Shown here one piece after another: positions 48,805 to 51,671 of a DNA stretch of 51,671 nucleotides. This DNA is from Hyphomicrobiales bacterium. Its GTDB lineage: Bacteria > Pseudomonadota > Alphaproteobacteria > Rhizobiales > Aestuariivirgaceae. The DNA is taken from assembly GCA_016792865.1 (NCBI GenBank), contig JAEUMJ010000069.1:1-51671 (forward strand), read 5' to 3'. The position numbers and the translations under genes were made by a program. Position 1 is the stretch's first letter. The number at the start of each line of letters is the position of its first letter. The notes beneath the pieces were generated by a model. The model searched no databases. It saw only the letters and a list, made by a program, of their open reading frames with translations, and was not told where the DNA came from.

Positions 48805-50457
48805 TCAGGCAACGGAAGGCACGGGAACGGCCTCCATCAGGGACCTGGTATAATCGTGGGCGGGGCTCTCGAAGAGCTTCCGCCGCGATCCCATTTCGAC
48901 AATGCGCCCGCCCTTCATCACGGCCACCTTGTGCGACATGTATTCCACGACCGCCATGTCATGCGAGATGAAAAGGTAGGACAGTCCCAGTTGCTCCTGA
49001 AGCTCCAGCATCAGGTCGAGCACCTTCGCACGCACTGAAACATCAAGTGCGGCGACGCTCTCATCGGCCACGATGAGCCTGGGATTGAGCGCCAGCGCCC
49101 GCGCAATGCAGATGCGTTGCCGTTGCCCGCCTGAAAACTCGTGCGGATAGCGTGCCGAGGCATCGGCGGGCAACCCGACCCGATGCAGCAATCCCGCGAC
49201 CTTCGCCTCGCGCTCCCCCTCGTCTGCCAGCCCGTGAATCAGGAGCGGCTCCGCAATCGCCTCGCCCACCGCCATGCGCGGATCGAGCGAGGCGTAGGGA
49301 TCCTGGAAGATCATTTGCGCCACGCGCCGCACCGGGCGCATCTGGCCCGAACCAAGCCCGCTGATCTCCGTGCCGCCGATCTTCACGCTGCCTGAGAAAG
49401 GAACAAGGCCGAGCAAGGCCTTGCCGGTGGTGGACTTGCCCGAACCGCTTTCACCCACAAGTCCCAGCGTCTCGCCGGGCAAGATGGCGAAGCTCACGTC
49501 CTGAACCGTGGCGGCAGTGATGGCGGCGCGCGCAAACCAGCGCCTCGCCGCAGCATAGGTCACCGAGAGGCCGTTCACCTCCAGAACGGGCGACGTGGCA
49601 GGAACGGGCGCGGGCCTGACCGCCGATACCCTGGGCGGCCCGTCGGTGCCGCTCCGTGAACCCAGAGCCAGAACGGAACCGAGCAGCCCCTTGGTGTAGG
49701 CTTCTCGCGGCGTGTTGAAGATGCGTGAGGCGGAACCCTCCTCCACGCAACGGCCCTGTTGCATGATCAGCACACGATCGGCCATCTGCGCCACAACGCC
49801 CATGTCGTGGGTGATGAGGATGATGGACGTGCCGAATTCCTGCTTCAGTTCCTTCATCAGCTTCAGGATCTGCGCCTGCACCGTGACATCGAGGGCCGTC
49901 GTGGGTTCATCCGCAATCATCACCTTGGGGCGGCAGGACAGCGCCATCGCAATCATTACGCGCTGGCGCATGCCGCCTGAGAGTTCGTGGGGAAACTGCC
50001 CCATGCGCTTCGCAGGTTCCGTTATGTGAACGGCATCGAGCATCCGCAGCGCCACGGCAGCGGCAGAGCTGCCCTCATCCTTGCCATGGGCGCGGATGGC
50101 CTCGGTCAATTGCGCCCCCACCGTCATCACCGGATTGAGCGAGGTCATCGGCTCCTGGAAGATCATGGCGATTTCGCCGCCCCTCACCTTCCGCATTTCA
50201 CCGTCGGGAAGACCCACGAGTTCACGGCCCTCCAGGGCGATCGAACCTTGCGAAACGCGCAGTGAAGCCTTTGGCAGAAGTCCCATGATCGCAAGCGAGG
50301 TCACTGACTTGCCGGAGCCGGATTCACCGGCAATGCACAAGGTCTCGCCGCGCCTGAGCGCGAAGCCGACATCCTGCAACACCGGCTTCAGGCCCGTGGG
50401 CGTTCGTGCATCAACGCATAGTCCCGAAACGGAAAGAAGGGCGGGCACGTCAGCCAT
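48805..50457 (-). CDS. Peptide-type ABC transporter, fused double ATP-binding protein (DppD-DppF-like)
   Basis: A 550-residue protein with two complete ATPase domains of the oligopeptide/nickel class. Domain 1 has GESGSGKS (about residues 44-51), ELSGGMRQRV and KVMIADEPTTALDVT. Domain 2 has GESGSGKST (about residues 335-343), EFSGGQRQRI and RLIVADESVAALDVS. Both have the C-terminal oligopeptide signature region, so both sites should hydrolyse ATP. Fusion of the two subunits is common in alphaproteobacteria. The ATG overlaps the acetamidase stop (TGATG). The matching permease genes are not in the window. Confidence 0.9.
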   Translation of the reverse strand: MADVPALLSVSGLCVDARTPTGLKPVLQDVGFALRRGETLCIAGESGSGKSVTSLAIMGLLPKASLRVSQGSIALEGRELVGLPDGEMRKVRGGEIAMIFQEPMTSLNPVMTVGAQLTEAIRAHGKDEGSSAAAVALRMLDAVHITEPAKRMGQFPHELSGGMRQRVMIAMALSCRPKVMIADEPTTALDVTVQAQILKLMKELKQEFGTSIILITHDMGVVAQMADRVLIMQQGRCVEEGSASRIFNTPREAYTKGLLGSVLALGSRSGTDGPPRVSAVRPAPVPATSPVLEVNGLSVTYAAARRWFARAAITAATVQDVSFAILPGETLGLVGESGSGKSTTGKALLGLVPFSGSVKIGGTEISGLGSGQMRPVRRVAQMIFQDPYASLDPRMAVGEAIAEPLLIHGLADEGEREAKVAGLLHRVGLPADASARYPHEFSGGQRQRICIARALALNPRLIVADESVAALDVSVRAKVLDLMLELQEQLGLSYLFISHDMAVVEYMSHKVAVMKGGRIVEMGSRRKLFESPAHDYTRSLMEAVPVPSVA

Positions 50458-51401
50458 CAGGTGAAGACGATGCGCGGGAAGTAGAAGGACACCACCCAGT
50501 TCGGCATGTCGACGATCTCGCTGATGCGAAGATCGCCGCAGACCGAGCAGAGCATGTAGGCATCGACAGGATTGAGTCCGTGCTCGGCAGAAAGAAGGTC
50601 AACCATGCGGGCCACGGCCTCCCTTGCTCCCGTCATCAGGTCAGGACCAATGCCGGTTGTCACTTCATAGCCTTCCGCATCGAGATGGCGGGTCACGGGC
50701 CCCGTTGTGGTGAAGCGGGGTGCCGCGAGGTTTGCACCCTTCACGACCTCCACTGTCGCTTCCACATCCATGCGGCTTTCAATGGCCGTGCCGCAGACTT
50801 CGCCATCGCCCTGCGCGGCATGGGTGTCGCCGATCGAGAACAGTGCGCCCTCCACCTCGACCGGAAGATAGAGCGTGACGCCGGCGGTAAGATCGCGGAT
50901 ATCGAGATTGCCGCCCACGCGGCGCGGCGGCACCACCGAATGATGTCCCGTTTCGGCGGGCGCCACCCCGATCGTGCCCGCAAAGGGTTTCAGCGGCACC
51001 CGGCCCTTGGGGCCGTACAGCGCCGGCGCCATGCTGGCGGCATCATACGTCCACACATGCAGGGCGGGATCCTTGAACTGGTCGGCCAGAAGACCGAAGC
51101 CCGGTATGTTTGCCGTCCAGCCATGGCCGGAGGGAATGAACTTGCGCAACGTCACTTTCAGTGCATCGCCGGGCCTTGCGCCTTCCACATAGACCGGTCC
51201 CGTGACGGGATTGATCTTGCCGAAATCGAGCGTCGCGATGGAGGCAACCGTTGCATCCGCACCCAGTTGCCCGCCGGAAGAATCCTGGCACTCGAAGTGG
51301 ATGGTTTCACCGGACTTCGCCACCAGCGCCGGTGCGAAGGAATTGTCCCAGCCAAAGTGATGCTTGGCGCGGTGAATGGTGTGATTGCAGGCAACGCACA
51401 T
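50457..51401 (-). CDS. Acetamidase/formamidase family amidase
   Basis: A 314-residue cytoplasmic enzyme of the FmdA/AmdA family, which hydrolyses formamide, acetamide or similar short amides to ammonia and the acid. Family motifs are AKHHFGWDNSFAPALVAKSG at the N-terminus, GDALKVTLRKFIPSGHGW, IGDTHAAQGDGEVCGTAIE (metal-site region) and YMLCSVCGDLRISEIVD near the end. The ATG at 51401 starts a complete domain. It lies between a binding-protein gene and the fused ATPase of a peptide-type importer, so the importer may take up amides or short peptides ending in amides. Confidence 0.87.
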   Translation of the reverse strand: MCVACNHTIHRAKHHFGWDNSFAPALVAKSGETIHFECQDSSGGQLGADATVASIATLDFGKINPVTGPVYVEGARPGDALKVTLRKFIPSGHGWTANIPGFGLLADQFKDPALHVWTYDAASMAPALYGPKGRVPLKPFAGTIGVAPAETGHHSVVPPRRVGGNLDIRDLTAGVTLYLPVEVEGALFSIGDTHAAQGDGEVCGTAIESRMDVEATVEVVKGANLAAPRFTTTGPVTRHLDAEGYEVTTGIGPDLMTGAREAVARMVDLLSAEHGLNPVDAYMLCSVCGDLRISEIVDMPNWVVSFYFPRIVFT

Positions 51402-51425
51402 GAGCTGAAACTCCGAAAGCTGTGA

Positions 51426-51451
51426 GGAGTCCCGCAGATGCGCGGGACTCC
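51426..51451 (-). other. Hairpin after binding-protein gene
   Basis: GGAGTCCCGC and GCGGGACTCC form ten perfect pairs around a six-base loop, between the binding-protein stop and the acetamidase start. No T-run follows on the minus strand. It most likely protects the upstream mRNA or partly terminates, raising binding-protein levels. Confidence 0.6.
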
Positions 51452-51464
51452 GGGAGGTGTTGGC

Positions 51465-51671
51465 TTACTTGACCCAGATCGCGTCGTAATTGATGACGCG
51501 CGTCGGATCGATGTAGATGTTGCCCTCGCCGCCCATGCGCAGCGACTTGGCGACAACCCTGCGTTCGTTGGTGACGGGCACCCACGGCGCATCTGCCATG
51601 ATGTCGGTGAAGATCTTTCCCCAGGCTGCCTGACGCTCTGCCGCCTTGGCAGGGTCGGACATGGAGTCGGC
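51465..51671 (-). CDS. Family 5 extracellular solute-binding protein, C-terminal fragment
   Basis: The last 68 residues of a periplasmic binding protein of the peptide/nickel class; the gene runs off the right edge. The fragment has the usual C-terminal shape: a helix (KAAERQAAWGKIFTDIM), then ADAPWVPVTNERRVVAKS and a short closing INYDAIWVK. It is the first visible gene of a minus-strand operon with an acetamidase and a fused double ATPase, so it should bind an amide or short peptide. Nothing can be said of its signal peptide or start. Confidence 0.8.
   Translation of the reverse strand, partial: ADSMSDPAKAAERQAAWGKIFTDIMADAPWVPVTNERRVVAKSLRMGGEGNIYIDPTRVINYDAIWVK

Noticed and set aside
1-51671. 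tRNA, rRNA, CRISPR arrays, insertion sequences, riboswitches
   Set aside because: I looked for cloverleaf ends, regular repeats, transposase motifs and known riboswitch cores in the intergenic regions and found none that I can support.

Overview
This window looks like the chromosome of a GC-rich alphaproteobacterium, most likely of the order Hyphomicrobiales (Rhizobiales). The reasons are gene content rather than any marker gene: several ABC uptake systems, a class III cyclase fused to TPRs, a hybrid kinase with HPt, many GTG/TTG starts and tightly overlapped operons. I see no rRNA, tRNA, CRISPR array, insertion sequence, phage gene or origin. The genus cannot be fixed from the sequence.

Left part (1-13540). 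An aldehyde dehydrogenase start is divergent from a PuuR-like XRE-cupin regulator. A LacI regulator is divergent from a ribose-type (CUT2) ABC operon (binding protein, ATPase, two permeases), which is followed by a DMT exporter. A second CUT2 operon on the minus strand converges on it and lies downstream of methylthioribose kinase (mtnK). Uptake and phosphorylation of methylthioribose or a related deoxypentose is a reasonable reading. A MOSC protein follows.

Middle part (13577-32440). A class III aminotransferase and several small secreted or membrane proteins come first. Then a three-gene signalling operon encodes a periplasmic molybdopterin-fold protein without cysteine, a hybrid histidine kinase and an HD-GYP response regulator. 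Next is the most unusual island (21775-27681). A class III nucleotide cyclase and a CRP-type regulator flank a stand-alone YcaO enzyme, a GNAT acetyltransferase, a 128-residue protein with one cysteine near its C-terminus, and a cytoplasmic trypsin-like protease. This could be a small cAMP-linked peptide- or protein-modification system. Two EamA transporters, a DASS-type permease and a flavin split-barrel protein follow.

Right part (32595-51671). A minus-strand operon reads hyuB-hyuA-livG-livF-livH-livM-binding protein, divergent from an AraC regulator. It should import and hydrolyse a lactam, hydantoin or oxoproline-like compound. A second minus-strand operon reads pxpA-accB-accC-pxpB-pxpC-bioY, divergent from a LysR regulator. 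It has the parts of a dissociated, urea-carboxylase-like biotin enzyme plus a biotin importer. The window ends in a third, peptide-type ABC operon (binding protein end, acetamidase/formamidase, fused double ATPase). The whole right third is therefore devoted to amide and cyclic-amide nitrogen compounds.
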